From Nocardioides pini (lineage in GTDB: Bacteria > Actinomycetota > Actinomycetes > Propionibacteriales > Nocardioidaceae): DNA of 64,000 nucleotides. The stretch spans positions 186,001 to 250,000 of the forward strand of contig NZ_JAPPUX010000003.1 in NCBI RefSeq assembly GCF_026712185.1, read 5' to 3'. Below, one piece after another: positions 24,716 through 34,858 of this stretch (the first letter of the stretch is position 1; each line of letters opens with the position of its first letter). The notes under the pieces are model-generated. The model was not told the origin of the DNA. It was given only the letters and a program-made list of their open reading frames with translations, and did no database searches. Position numbers and translations under genes: made by a program.

Positions 24716-25607
24716 CAGCGGGGGCGGGCCGACCCGCAGCCGGGCCGCCACCGAGGAGAGGTCCGGCGCCCGGCGCGACCAGGAGCGACCGCCCGCCCCC
24801 GAACCGTTGCCGCACCCCGTCGTCGACAACCACTGCCACCTCGACATCGCCGACGGCGACTGGCTCGACACCGCGGACGCCGTCGCGGCCGCGGCGGCCG
24901 TCGGCGTGCCGCGGATCGTGCAGATCGGCTGCGACCTCCCCGGCGCCCGCTGGGCGGTGGCCGCGGCGGCCGAGCACGACGCGCTCGTCGCCGGCGTCGC
25001 CCTGCACCCCAACGAGGCGCCGCGCCTCGCGGAGGCCGGCCGCCTCGAGGAGGCCCTCGCGGAGATCGAGCGTCTCGCGCAGGCGCACGACAAGGTGCGG
25101 GCCGTCGGCGAGACCGGGCTCGACAGCTTCCGCACCGGTCCGGACGGCCGTGCAGCGCAGGAGGAGAGCTTCCGTCGTCACGTCGACCTCGCCAAGCGCC
25201 TCGACAAGACGCTGGTCATCCACGACCGCGACGCCCACGACGACGTGCTCCGCGTCCTCGACTCCGAGGGGGCGCCCGAGCGCTGGGTGATGCACTGCTT
25301 CTCCGGCGACGAGGCCTTCGCCCGGCGCTGCCTGGACCGCGGGGCGTTCCTCAGCTTCGCCGGGACGGTGACCTTCAAGAACGCGCAGCCCCTGCGCGAC
25401 GCGCTCGCCGTCACGCCCGAGGACCGGGTCCTGGTGGAGACCGATGCGCCCTACCTGACACCCACGCCGTGGCGGGGCAGGCCCAACGCGTCCTACCTCG
25501 TGCCGCACACCGTCCGGGCGATGGCGGAGGTGCGGCAGGCGGACCTCGAGGCGCTCTGCCGGGCGATCGACGCCAACACCGAGAGCGCCTTCGGGGGGCC
25601 CTGGTAG
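24702..25607 (+). CDS. TatD-family metal-dependent hydrolase
   Basis: The protein is 301 aa. A TIM-barrel metallohydrolase; TatD relatives are 3'-5' exonucleases or D-aminoacyl hydrolases. Metal ligands are visible as VVDNHCHLD (HxH), GETGLDSF, VIHDRDAHDD (with Asp/Asn variation from the usual HxR/H), MHCFSGD and VETDAPYLTP. A disordered 38-residue N-terminus precedes the barrel. It starts with TTG 24702 inside rsmI, so translation is coupled. Confidence 0.88.
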   Translation: MSTADSGGGPTRSRAATEERSGARRDQERPPAPEPLPHPVVDNHCHLDIADGDWLDTADAVAAAAAVGVPRIVQIGCDLPGARWAVAAAAEHDALVAGVALHPNEAPRLAEAGRLEEALAEIERLAQAHDKVRAVGETGLDSFRTGPDGRAAQEESFRRHVDLAKRLDKTLVIHDRDAHDDVLRVLDSEGAPERWVMHCFSGDEAFARRCLDRGAFLSFAGTVTFKNAQPLRDALAVTPEDRVLVETDAPYLTPTPWRGRPNASYLVPHTVRAMAEVRQADLEALCRAIDANTESAFGGPW

Positions 25608-25654
25608 ACCGTCCGGCGAGCGGCTGGCAGGTCGGCTGACAGGCAGAACCGTGA

Positions 25655-27034
<1,380 letters not shown>

Positions 27035-27064
27035 CAGGGAGAGCCCGCACTAGGCTTCAGCCCC

Positions 27065-27940
27065 ATGACCACGAACCCGGCCGGCCCGAGACTCCTCGGG
27101 CCGGCCGAGGTGCGTCAGCTGGCCGCCGAGCTCGACCTGCGCCCCACCAAGCAGCGCGGCCAGAACTTCGTCATCGACGCCAACACCGTGCGGCGGATCG
27201 TCCGCGAGTCCGGCATCACCGGGGACGACGTGGTCGTCGAGGTCGGACCGGGGCTCGGGTCGCTCACGCTCGCGCTGCTCGAGGTCGCCCGGCGCGTCAT
27301 CGCGATCGAGGTCGACCCGGTCCTCGCCGAGCGGCTGCCGGCCACCATCGCGTCGTACGCCCCGGGGCAGGCCGACCGCTTCGAGGTCGTGCTCGCCGAC
27401 GCGATGCGCGTGGACGCGGTGCCGGGCCCGCCGCCCACCGCGCTGGTCGCCAACCTGCCCTACAACGTCTCGGTGCCGGTGCTCATCCACCTGCTCACCC
27501 TGCTGCCGTCGCTCGAGCGTGGCCTGGTGATGGTGCAGGCCGAGGTCGCCGACCGTCTCGCCGCCCCGCCCGGGTCGAAGACCTACGGGGTGCCCAGCGT
27601 GAAGGCCGCGTGGTTCGCCGACGTGCGCCGCGCGGGCGCGATCGGGCGCAACGTCTTCTGGCCGGCCCCCAACGTCGACTCCGGCCTGGTCGCCTGGACC
27701 CGGCGCGAGCCGCCGGAGACCACCGCCACCCGCGAGCAGGTCTTCGCCGTCGTCGACGCCGCGTTCGCGCAGCGCCGCAAGCAGGTGCGCGCCGCGCTGC
27801 GCGGGCTCGCCGGCTCGAGCGAGGCCGCGACCGCCGCACTCGAGGCGGCGGGGGTCGACCCGACCGCCCGCGGGGAGGTGCTCGACGTCGGCGACTTCGC
27901 GCGCATCGCCGAGGGCCTCGCCGCGGTCGTCGACGCATGA
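27065..27940 (+). CDS. rsmA: 16S rRNA (adenine1518/1519-N6)-dimethyltransferase RsmA (KsgA)
   Basis: The protein is 291 aa. It dimethylates two adjacent adenines near the 3' end of 16S rRNA. Signatures are [35 protein letters not shown] (AdoMet loop), [25 protein letters not shown] (catalytic NLPY) and [19 protein letters not shown] box (27051-27056) sits eight bases before the ATG. Its stop overlaps the ispE start. Confidence 0.94.
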   Translation: MTTNPAGPRLLGPAEVRQLAAELDLRPTKQRGQNFVIDANTVRRIVRESGITGDDVVVEVGPGLGSLTLALLEVARRVIAIEVDPVLAERLPATIASYAPGQADRFEVVLADAMRVDAVPGPPPTALVANLPYNVSVPVLIHLLTLLPSLERGLVMVQAEVADRLAAPPGSKTYGVPSVKAAWFADVRRAGAIGRNVFWPAPNVDSGLVAWTRREPPETTATREQVFAVVDAAFAQRRKQVRAALRGLAGSSEAATAALEAAGVDPTARGEVLDVGDFARIAEGLAAVVDA

Positions 27941-28848
27941 GCAGCACGGTCCGCGCCGCCGCGAAGATCAACCTCCACCTCGGCGTCGGCGCTCCGCGCG
28001 AGGACGGGTTCCATCCGCTCGACACGGTCTACCAGGCGATCTCGCTCTACGACGACGTCACCGTCTCCGACGCCGAGACGGACTCGCTGTCCGTCGCCGG
28101 CTCGCCGCACGTCGACGTGGCCGGCGTGCCGACCGACGCCACCAACATCGCGGTGCGGGCGCTGTCCGAGGCGTCGTGCGAGACCCGGCACCACGTCCAG
28201 ATCGCGAAGCAGATCCCCGTCGCGGGCGGGATGGCGGGCGGCTCGGCCGACGCCGCCGCGGCCCTGCTCGCGCACGACCGGCTGCACGACCTGGGCCAGG
28301 CCGACGACGTGCTGCTCGCGCAGGCCGCCCGGCTCGGCAGCGACGTGCCGTTCTCCCTCGTCGGAGGTACGGCGCGGGGCCGGGGCCGCGGCGAGCTGGT
28401 CGAGCCGATCGTCGACCTCGGCACGTGGTGGTGGGTCGTCGTACCTGCCACCGTCGGCCTCTCGACGCCGGAGGTCTACCGCCACTTCGACCGGCTCCAC
28501 CCCGACGCCCCGGCGCAGCCCGCCGAGCCCGCCGAGCTGCTCGCCGCGCTGGCCACCGGCGAGCCCGTGCGGCTGGCGCGCGCGCTGCACAACGACCTGC
28601 AGGACCCGGCCATCGACCTGCGCCCCGAGCTCGGCGAGCTGATCGTGCGCGGCGAGGCCGAGGGCGCCCTCCGCGGCATGGTGAGCGGCTCGGGCCCCAC
28701 CTGCGTCTTCCTCTGCGACTCCCAGGAGGGATCCATGGAGGTGGTCGCCGCGCTCTCGGCGTCGTACGACGTCGTGCTCTCCGCCGTCGGTCCGGTGGCC
28801 GGTGCCCACGTCGTCAGCACGCGCGAGGCGGAGTGGGACCTGCGGTAG
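27937..28848 (+). CDS. ispE: 4-diphosphocytidyl-2-C-methyl-D-erythritol kinase IspE
   Basis: The protein is 303 aa. A GHMP kinase of the non-mevalonate isoprenoid pathway. [22 protein letters not shown] is the substrate-binding N-terminus, [20 protein letters not shown] is the ATP loop, and [12 protein letters not shown] is the third GHMP motif. ATG 27937 overlaps the rsmA stop by four bases. Confidence 0.94.
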   Translation: MSSTVRAAAKINLHLGVGAPREDGFHPLDTVYQAISLYDDVTVSDAETDSLSVAGSPHVDVAGVPTDATNIAVRALSEASCETRHHVQIAKQIPVAGGMAGGSADAAAALLAHDRLHDLGQADDVLLAQAARLGSDVPFSLVGGTARGRGRGELVEPIVDLGTWWWVVVPATVGLSTPEVYRHFDRLHPDAPAQPAEPAELLAALATGEPVRLARALHNDLQDPAIDLRPELGELIVRGEAEGALRGMVSGSGPTCVFLCDSQEGSMEVVAALSASYDVVLSAVGPVAGAHVVSTREAEWDLR

Positions 28849-28904
28849 CACCGGCCCACGCCGATCCGTCCCGGCTGGGGCGCACCTGAGAGGATCGCCC
28901 GGAC

Positions 28905-30752
28905 ATGGCGAACCTGATCAACCTCGAGCGCGTCTCGAAGTCCTACGGCGTACGGCCCCTGCTCGACAACGTCTCGCTCGGCATCTCGGTGGGCGAGCGC
29001 GTCGGCGTCGTCGGCCGCAACGGCGACGGCAAGACGACCCTGCTCGAGGTGATGACGGGAATCGAGGAGCCGGACTCCGGCCGCGTCTCCCGCACCCGCG
29101 GCGCCGAGATCGGCTACCTCCACCAGGGCGACGAGCTCGTCGACAGCCACACCGTCCGCGAGGCGGTGCTCGGGGGGCGGCAGGACCACGAGTGGGCCGC
29201 CGACCCCACGATGCGGCAGGTCGTCGAGGAGCTGCTCGCCGGGGTGACGCTCGACCGCGCCGTCGTCGGCCTGTCCGGTGGCGAGCGGCGCCGCTGCGCG
29301 CTCGCCGCGCTGCTGCTCTCACGCCACGACCTGATCGTGCTCGACGAGCCGACCAACCACCTCGACGTCGAGGCGGTGGCCTGGCTCGCCGGCCACCTCG
29401 TCGGGCTGCCGAGCGCACTGATCGTGGTGACCCACGACCGGTGGTTCCTCGACGCGGTCTGCCAGACGACGTGGGAGGTCCACGACGGCGCGGTCGACTC
29501 CTACGAGGGCGGCTACGCCGCGTACGTCCTCGCCAAGGCCGAGCGCCAGCGGCAGGCGGCCGCCACCGAGACGCGGCGGCTGAACCTCGCCCGCAAGGAG
29601 CTCGCGTGGCTGCGGCGCGGTGCGCCCGCGCGCACGTCGAAGCCGAAGTTCCGCATCGAGGCGGCCAACGCCCTCATCGACGACGTCCCGCCGCCGCGCG
29701 ACCGGATGGAGCTGCAGCGCTTCGCGAGCCAGCGGCTCGGCAAGGACGTCATCGACATCGAGGACGTCGACCTCGCCCGCGGCGACCGGGTGCTGCTCGA
29801 CCACGCCACGTGGCGCATCGGCCCGGGCGACCGGGTCGGCATCGTCGGCGTCAACGGCGCGGGCAAGACCTCGCTGCTGTCGCTCATCTCCGGCGCGCTG
29901 CCGCCCGACGTGGGCCGGGTCAAGCAGGGTCGCACGGTCGAGATGCAGCACCTCACCCAGGCGCTCGACGAGATCGACCCCGAGGCGCGGGTGCTGCCGA
30001 CCGTCGAGTCGATCCGGCGCGTCACCAAGACCCTCGACGGCCAGGAGCTCACCGCCACCTCGCTGCTCGAGCGCTTCGGCTTCACCGGCGACCGGCTGAC
30101 CGCGCGGCTCGGCGACCTGTCCGGTGGCGAGCGGCGGCGCTTCCAGCTGCTCAAGCTGCTGCTGACCGAGCCCAACGTGCTGCTCCTCGACGAGCCCACC
30201 AACGACCTCGACATCGACACCCTCAACGTCCTCGAGGACTTCCTCGACTCCTGGCCCGGCACGCTCGTCGTGGTCTCCCACGACCGCTACTTCCTCGAGC
30301 GGGTCACCGACTCGGTCTGGGCGCTCCTCGGCGACGGGCAGGTCTCGATGCTGCCGCGCGGGGTCGACGAGTACCTCGAGCGCCGCGCCGCCCTGCAGGC
30401 GGCCGCGGCTGCGTCGCCAGCCCCCGCCCCCGCCCCCGCTGCGTCATACGAATCGGCACACATGGGTGCGGCTTCGCATGACGCAGGCGCCTCCTCGTCG
30501 CCGTCAGCCGCGGACACCCCGAAGGCGCGCCCCGGTTCGGCCGAGGACCGCGCGGCCCGCAAGGTGCTCGCCCGCGTGGAGAAGCAGCTCGAGCGCATCG
30601 CCCTACGCGAGGCGGAGCTGCACGCGGAGATGGAGGCCAACCTCACCGACTACGACCTCCTCGCGCGCGTCGGCGAGCAGCTCGGCGAGCTTGCCGCGGA
30701 GAAGGAGGAGCTGGAGCTGGAGTGGCTCGAGGCCTCCGAGGTCGTCGAGTAG
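28905..30752 (+). CDS. ABC-F family ATPase (Uup-like) carrying a palindrome insertion
   Basis: The protein is 615 aa. Two ABC cassettes sit on one chain with no membrane part: Walker A GRNGDGKTTLLEV and GVNGAGKTSLLSL; signatures LSGGERRRCALA and LSGGERRRFQLL; Walker B IVLDEPTNHLD and LLLDEPTNDLD. ABC-F proteins act on the ribosome or give drug tolerance; the C-terminal coiled coil (about 545-612) is Uup-like. The first Walker A has Asp in place of Ala or Ser in GRNGDGKT. The linker at about residues 513-527 is encoded by a 46-bp palindrome (30440-30485) that keeps the frame open. Confidence 0.9.
   Translation: MANLINLERVSKSYGVRPLLDNVSLGISVGERVGVVGRNGDGKTTLLEVMTGIEEPDSGRVSRTRGAEIGYLHQGDELVDSHTVREAVLGGRQDHEWAADPTMRQVVEELLAGVTLDRAVVGLSGGERRRCALAALLLSRHDLIVLDEPTNHLDVEAVAWLAGHLVGLPSALIVVTHDRWFLDAVCQTTWEVHDGAVDSYEGGYAAYVLAKAERQRQAAATETRRLNLARKELAWLRRGAPARTSKPKFRIEAANALIDDVPPPRDRMELQRFASQRLGKDVIDIEDVDLARGDRVLLDHATWRIGPGDRVGIVGVNGAGKTSLLSLISGALPPDVGRVKQGRTVEMQHLTQALDEIDPEARVLPTVESIRRVTKTLDGQELTATSLLERFGFTGDRLTARLGDLSGGERRRFQLLKLLLTEPNVLLLDEPTNDLDIDTLNVLEDFLDSWPGTLVVVSHDRYFLERVTDSVWALLGDGQVSMLPRGVDEYLERRAALQAAAAASPAPAPAPAASYESAHMGAASHDAGASSSPSAADTPKARPGSAEDRAARKVLARVEKQLERIALREAELHAEMEANLTDYDLLARVGEQLGELAAEKEELELEWLEASEVVE
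30440..30485. repeat. 46-bp palindrome inside the ABC-F coding sequence
   Basis: The sequence from TGCGTCATACGAA to TTCGCATGACGCA is its own reverse complement apart from a few mismatches, centred on CATG at 30461-30464. It is AT-richer than its surroundings and encodes SYESAHMGAASHDA in frame, within the low-complexity Ala/Pro linker. It looks like an inserted palindromic element. Confidence 0.75.
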
Positions 30753-30758
30753 CGCCGC

Positions 30759-31244
30759 TCAGCTGAAGGGCGCGAGCAGCGAACGCAGCAGGCCGGCGAG
30801 CTGGGTGCGGTCCTTGTCCGAGAGGTCGGCGAGCAGGTCGGCCTCGGCCGCGAGCAGCGCCTCGAAGGCACCGTCGACGGCGGCCTTGCCCTCGGCGGTG
30901 AGCCGCACCAGCACGCCGCGGCGGTCGCGGGGGTCGGGCAGCCGCTCGACGAGGCCGCGCGCGGTGAGCCGGTCGACCCGGTTGGTCATGGTGCCGCTGG
31001 TCACGAGCGTCTCGCGCAGGAGCCGTCCGGGGGAGAGCTCGTACGGCTGGCCCGCCCGGCGCAGCGCCGCGAGGACGTCGAACTCCCACGACTCGATGCC
31101 GTGCGCGGTGAAGGCGTCGCGTCGGGCGAGGTCGAGGTGGCGGGCCAGGCGGCTGATGCGCGAGAACACCTCGACGGGCGCGAGGTCCAGGTCGCCGCGC
31201 TCGCGGCCCCAGGCCTCGACCAGGTCGTCCACCTCGTCGCGCAT
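30759..31244 (-). CDS. MarR-family transcriptional regulator
   Basis: The protein is 161 aa. A winged-helix dimer: helix 1 MRDEVDDLVEAWGRERGDLDL, DNA-binding part LSPGRLLRETLVTSGTMTNRVDRLTARGLVERLPDPRDRRGVLVRLTAEGK, and a C-terminal dimerisation helix. ATG 31244 is preceded by CACGAT at six bases, favouring it over longer frames. Two matching inverted repeats (31273-31286, 31311-31324) upstream are its likely operators. They lie between it and the divergent methyltransferase, so it probably controls both. Confidence 0.88.
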   Translation of the reverse strand: MRDEVDDLVEAWGRERGDLDLAPVEVFSRISRLARHLDLARRDAFTAHGIESWEFDVLAALRRAGQPYELSPGRLLRETLVTSGTMTNRVDRLTARGLVERLPDPRDRRGVLVRLTAEGKAAVDGAFEALLAAEADLLADLSDKDRTQLAGLLRSLLAPFS

Positions 31245-31272
31245 GACGACATCGTGCCAGATCGGTCGAGAA

Positions 31273-31286
31273 TCTTGACATCGAGA
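31273..31286. promoter_or_regulatory. Putative MarR operator 1
   Basis: TCTTGACATCGAGA fits the pattern TCTYGA-N2-TCRAGA, an inverted repeat typical of MarR sites. It starts 29 bases upstream of the marR-type start codon. Confidence 0.65.
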
Positions 31287-31310
31287 CTGTTTGGGCGGGA
31301 AGGTGAAGTA

Positions 31311-31324
31311 TCTCGACATCAAGA
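31311..31324. promoter_or_regulatory. Putative MarR operator 2
   Basis: TCTCGACATCAAGA is the same TCTYGA-N2-TCRAGA pattern as operator 1 in the opposite orientation, 38 bases away centre to centre. Confidence 0.65.
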
Positions 31325-31344
31325 CACCTCGTCCGACACCTTTC

Positions 31345-31408
31345 GGTATCCAGGGACGTTCTGGTGGGCGAAAGTGCCGATTGACCTACCAGCACGTCCC
31401 TCGATATC
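31345..31408. repeat. 64-bp inverted repeat in the methyltransferase leader
   Basis: Arms 31345-31368 and 31385-31408 match at 20 of 24 positions, sharing AGGGACGT and CTGGT, with a 16-base loop. It lies between operator 2 and the methyltransferase start. It may be another palindromic element or an RNA hairpin in the leader. Confidence 0.6.
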
Positions 31409-31466
31409 CCAGTGCGGGAGACGTGAAGGCGCCGTGACCGACGACCGACGACCCGTGGAGGACGCC

Positions 31467-32270
31467 ATGAGCCACACCTGGGACCCCGACCGCTACCTGG
31501 CGTACGCCGACGAGCGCGGGAGGCCGTTCGTCGACCTGCTCGCGCGGGTGCCCGCCGAGAGCCCGCGCGTCGTCGTCGACCTCGGCTGCGGCCCCGGCAA
31601 CCTCACCGCGCTGCTGGCCGACCGGTGGCGCGGCGCCGAGGTGACGGGCGTCGACAGCAGCCCCGAGATGATCGAGGCCGCCCGTGCCGTCGACGGCATC
31701 CGCTGGGAGGTCGGCGACCTGCGCGACTGGGCCCGCCCCGACCCGCTGGCCCTGCGCGAGCCGATCGACGTGCTGGTCTCCAACGCGACGCTCCAATGGG
31801 TCCTGGACCACCTCGAGCTGCTGCCCGGCCTGGTCGACCGCCTCCGGCCCGGCGGCTGGCTCGCCTTCCAGGTGCCCGGGAACTTCGACGAGCCCAGCCA
31901 CACCACCCGCACCGATCTCGCCGCGCGCGAGCCGTACGCCGCACACGTGGGCGACGCCCGCGTGCCCGCGAGCCACGACCCGGCGGTCTACGCCCGGGTC
32001 CTGCTCGACCTCGGCTGCGAGGTCGACGCGTGGGAGACGACGTACCTCCACGTCCTCACCGGTGAGGACCCCGTCTTCGACTGGGTCTCCGGCACCGGCG
32101 CCCGGCCCACTCTGCAGGCGCTGCCCGACGACCTGCGCCCGCTCTTCGAGGACGAGTTCAAGGCGCTGCTGCGCGAGGCCTACCCGGCCGACGCCGCCGG
32201 CCGGGTGGTCCTGCCGTTCCGGCGCATCTTCGTGGTGGCGCGCAAGCCGCAGGGGGTGCCGGTGCCGTGA
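31467..32270 (+). CDS. tam: Trans-aconitate 2-methyltransferase-like SAM methyltransferase
   Basis: The protein is 267 aa. Class I methyltransferase with VVVDLGCGPGNLTALLADRW (AdoMet loop), GVDSSPEMI, and VSNATLQWVLDHLELLPGLVDRLRPGGWLAFQVPGN, the last stretch being typical of Tam. Trans-aconitate esterification is the family role; not proven here. ATG 31467 has GTGGAGGACG just upstream; a GTG at 31434 is less likely. It is divergent from the MarR gene and overlaps the VOC gene by four bases. Confidence 0.82.
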   Translation: MSHTWDPDRYLAYADERGRPFVDLLARVPAESPRVVVDLGCGPGNLTALLADRWRGAEVTGVDSSPEMIEAARAVDGIRWEVGDLRDWARPDPLALREPIDVLVSNATLQWVLDHLELLPGLVDRLRPGGWLAFQVPGNFDEPSHTTRTDLAAREPYAAHVGDARVPASHDPAVYARVLLDLGCEVDAWETTYLHVLTGEDPVFDWVSGTGARPTLQALPDDLRPLFEDEFKALLREAYPADAAGRVVLPFRRIFVVARKPQGVPVP

Positions 32271-32647
32271 GGCTCCACCACGTGCAGGTCGCGTGCCCGC
32301 CGGGGGGCGAGGACGTCGCCCGCCGGTTCTACGCCGACGGGCTCGGCATGACCGAGGTCGACAAGCCCGCTGACCTGGTGGCGCGAGGCGGGTGCTGGTT
32401 CCGCGCGTACGACGACGCGGGCGCCGTCGCGGCCGAGCTGCACGTCGGCGTCGAGGACCCGTTCGCCCCTGCGCGGAAGGCGCACCCGGCCTTCGCCGTC
32501 GCCGACCTCGACGAGGTGGCCGGGCGGCTGCGCGCCCTCGGCTTCGAGGTCGACGAGGGCCAGCGGCACTCGTTCCCCGGCCACGTCCGCCTCCACACCT
32601 CCGACGGCCACGGCAACCGGGTCGAGGTGCTCCAGCTGTCTGACTGA
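32267..32647 (+). CDS. VOC/glyoxalase-fold protein
   Basis: The protein is 126 aa. One pair of beta-alpha-beta-beta-beta modules of the vicinal-oxygen-chelate fold: LHHVQVACPPGGEDVARRFYADGLGM, then HPAFAVADLDEVAGRLRALGFEVDEG and DGHGNRVEVLQ. The substrate is unknown. GTG 32267 overlaps the methyltransferase stop, so the two are coupled and probably MarR-controlled. Confidence 0.85.
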   Translation: MRLHHVQVACPPGGEDVARRFYADGLGMTEVDKPADLVARGGCWFRAYDDAGAVAAELHVGVEDPFAPARKAHPAFAVADLDEVAGRLRALGFEVDEGQRHSFPGHVRLHTSDGHGNRVEVLQLSD

Positions 32648-32674
32648 AAGTTACCGACTGGTAGCCTCGCGGGC

Positions 32675-33151
32675 ATGCCTGCCGTCCTGGACCTCTGGAA
32701 GAAGACCTCCGCCCTCCCGCTGGGCAGCCGCGTCTTCTCGCTCGCCTTCAGCCAGAAGGCGCCCTACTTCGCCTCCATCCGGCCGCGGTTCACCGTCATC
32801 GAGCCCGACCACGTCGAGCTCGTCATCCCGAAGCGCCGCCGGGTGCACAACCACCTCGGGACGGTCCACGCCATCGCCCTCTGCAACGGCCTCGAGGCGG
32901 CCATGGGGGCGCTGGCCGAGTCGACGATCCCGCGCGACCGGCGCTGGATCCCCAAGGGCATGGAGGTCGCCTACACCGCCAAGGCGACCACCGACATCAC
33001 GTGCATCGCCGAGACCGACCCCGGCCAGTGGACGGCCGAGGTCGGCGAGGGCTACGACCTGCCGGTGCGCGTGCGGGGCGTGCGCACCGACGGCACCGTC
33101 GTCGTCGAGGGCGAGATCCGCCTGTGGGTGACCGAGAAGCGCGGAGCGTAG
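32675..33151 (+). CDS. DUF4442/PaaI-like hotdog-fold thioesterase
   Basis: The protein is 158 aa. PRFTVIEPDHVELVIPKRRRVHNHLGTVHAIALCNGLEAAMGAL has the hotdog helix with the HNHxGTxHA motif of PaaI/YiiD-type acyl-CoA thioesterases. RWIPKGMEVAYTAKATTDI is the second family block. The substrate is unknown. A TAGCCT box stands seven bases before the ATG. Confidence 0.8.
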   Translation: MPAVLDLWKKTSALPLGSRVFSLAFSQKAPYFASIRPRFTVIEPDHVELVIPKRRRVHNHLGTVHAIALCNGLEAAMGALAESTIPRDRRWIPKGMEVAYTAKATTDITCIAETDPGQWTAEVGEGYDLPVRVRGVRTDGTVVVEGEIRLWVTEKRGA

Positions 33152-33212
33152 CGACGCGCTTCGACGTCTCGAGTGCGCCCGAGCCTGCGTGGGCGCAACC
33201 GTTCCGCGTCGG

Positions 33213-34073
33213 CTAGAGCGCCGTCGCGTTGCCTGACGGTGCCGGGCCCACCATCGGCACGTCGAGCACCTTCTTCTCCCCGACCAGGCGCTTCTGCACG
33301 ATGGTCGCGATCCAGGTGAGGACCAGGTTGACCGCGACGTAGATGCCGGTGATGACGATGGCCGTCGGCACCTGGTTGCCGAACTCGAGGTAGATCGGCT
33401 TCGCCACCGCCGTGAGGCCGGGGGCGAGGATGTAGTAGCCGAGGCTGGTGTCCTTCAGGGCGACGACCATCTGGCTGATGATCGCCGGCAGCATGATCTT
33501 GACCGCCTGCGGCAGCAGCACCGACGTCATCACCTGCGACTTGCGCATGCCGATGGCGTACGCCGCCTCGGCCTGGCCGCGCGGCACGGCGTTGATGCCG
33601 GCGCGGAACACCTCGGCGAGGACCGACCCGTTGTAGAGGGTCAGGGCGATGACGACGCACCAGAACGACGTGAGCGGCCCGTTGCCGATCGCGAGCAGGA
33701 AGAACGTGAAGACCATCAGCAGCAGGACCGGGACGGCCCGGAAGAACTCGACGACGAGCCACGCCGGCCAGCGGACCCAGCCGTGGTCGGAGAGCTTGGC
33801 GACGCCGAAGACGAGGCCGAAGACGACCGCGAAGATGATCGAGAAGAACGCCATCTTGAGGGTCTGGAGGAGACCGTCGACGAGGATGTACTCGATGTAG
33901 TCCGGGGTGACGAACGGCTCCCAGAGCTCGTACTCGAGCTGCCCGGCGTCGTAGAGCGCCCAGATGGCGTACGCGACCATCGCGACCAGCACGACCACGC
34001 TGACGACGGTGTAGATCCGGTGCCGGGCGACCGTCTTGGGGCCGGGGGCGTCGAAGAGGACGGACGAGCTCAT
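33213..34073 (-). CDS. gluD: Glutamate ABC transporter permease GluD
   Basis: The protein is 286 aa with five or six membrane helices. A polar-amino-acid permease with the EAA loop EVFRAGINAVPRGQAEAAYAIGM, which docks the ATPase. The N-terminal 25 residues and a hydrophilic C-terminus (LVGEKKVLDVPMVGP) are cytoplasmic. Last gene of gluABCD; it overlaps gluC by four bases. Confidence 0.9.
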   Translation of the reverse strand: MSSSVLFDAPGPKTVARHRIYTVVSVVVLVAMVAYAIWALYDAGQLEYELWEPFVTPDYIEYILVDGLLQTLKMAFFSIIFAVVFGLVFGVAKLSDHGWVRWPAWLVVEFFRAVPVLLLMVFTFFLLAIGNGPLTSFWCVVIALTLYNGSVLAEVFRAGINAVPRGQAEAAYAIGMRKSQVMTSVLLPQAVKIMLPAIISQMVVALKDTSLGYYILAPGLTAVAKPIYLEFGNQVPTAIVITGIYVAVNLVLTWIATIVQKRLVGEKKVLDVPMVGPAPSGNATAL

Positions 34074-34759
34074 CGCGCGACCCTCACCTTTCGCTCGACG
34101 AGGTAGGACGACAGCGAGATGACCTCCACGACGACGATGTAGCCGATCGCGAAGAAGAGGAAGATCCCGATCCGCTCGTCGGCGTTGTCGTTGGTGAAGC
34201 CGCGCATCGTGGCCGTCGCCTCGGCGAGGCCGAAGGCCGCCGCCACAGACGTGTTCTTGGCGAGAGCGATCATCACGCTGGTCATCGGCGGGATCACCGC
34301 GCGCGTCGCCTGGGGCAGGATGACGAGCGTCATCGACTGCGAGAAGGTCAGGCCGATCGCCCGGCCGGCCTCGGCCTGGCCGAGGGGGACGGCGTTGACG
34401 CCGGAGCGCATCGCCTCGCAGACGAAGGCCGAGGTGTAGAGGGTGAGGGCCAGGCAGGCGCGGAAGAAGAAGGCGGAGACGTTGTAGCCCGCGATCTCGA
34501 TGTTCTCGACGACCTTGAAGTTGTAGCCCAGCACCGGCATCGCGATGAAGATGAAGACGAAGATCATCAGCAGCGGCGTGTTGCGGAAGAGCGTGACGTA
34601 GAGCGACGCCGCCTTGTTGAGGATCGACACCGGGCCGACCCGCAGGACGGCGAGGATGGTCCCGAGCACCAGCGAGGCGATGCCGGAGACGACGAACAGC
34701 CCGATCGTCAGGCCGAACGCCTTGAGGTACTCGTCGAAGTTCGAGAACACCGCGTCCAT
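34070..34759 (-). CDS. gluC: Glutamate ABC transporter permease GluC
   Basis: The protein is 229 aa with about five membrane helices. It is the partner permease to GluD, with EAA loop EAMRSGVNAVPLGQAEAGRAIGL and the family start FDEYLKAFGLTIGLFVVSG. A strong hairpin separates it from gluB, so it may be expressed at a lower level than the binding protein. Confidence 0.9.
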   Translation of the reverse strand: MDAVFSNFDEYLKAFGLTIGLFVVSGIASLVLGTILAVLRVGPVSILNKAASLYVTLFRNTPLLMIFVFIFIAMPVLGYNFKVVENIEIAGYNVSAFFFRACLALTLYTSAFVCEAMRSGVNAVPLGQAEAGRAIGLTFSQSMTLVILPQATRAVIPPMTSVMIALAKNTSVAAAFGLAEATATMRGFTNDNADERIGIFLFFAIGYIVVVEVISLSSYLVERKVRVAR

Positions 34760-34781
34760 GGGCGGCGAGCTCCTCTCTGCG

Positions 34782-34815
34782 GGACGCCGGCGGGCCTCGC
34801 GGCCCGCCGGCGTCC
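34782..34815 (-). terminator. Intra-operon hairpin between gluB and gluC
   Basis: A perfect 15-bp stem GGACGCCGGCGGGCC / GGCCCGCCGGCGTCC with loop TCGC and no U tract. Such hairpins after a binding-protein gene usually stabilise or partly terminate the transcript, giving more binding protein than permease. Confidence 0.65.
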
Positions 34816-34858
34816 GATCAGTGGTGCTTCAGGGTGATCCGGGTGATGTGCTCCGGCG

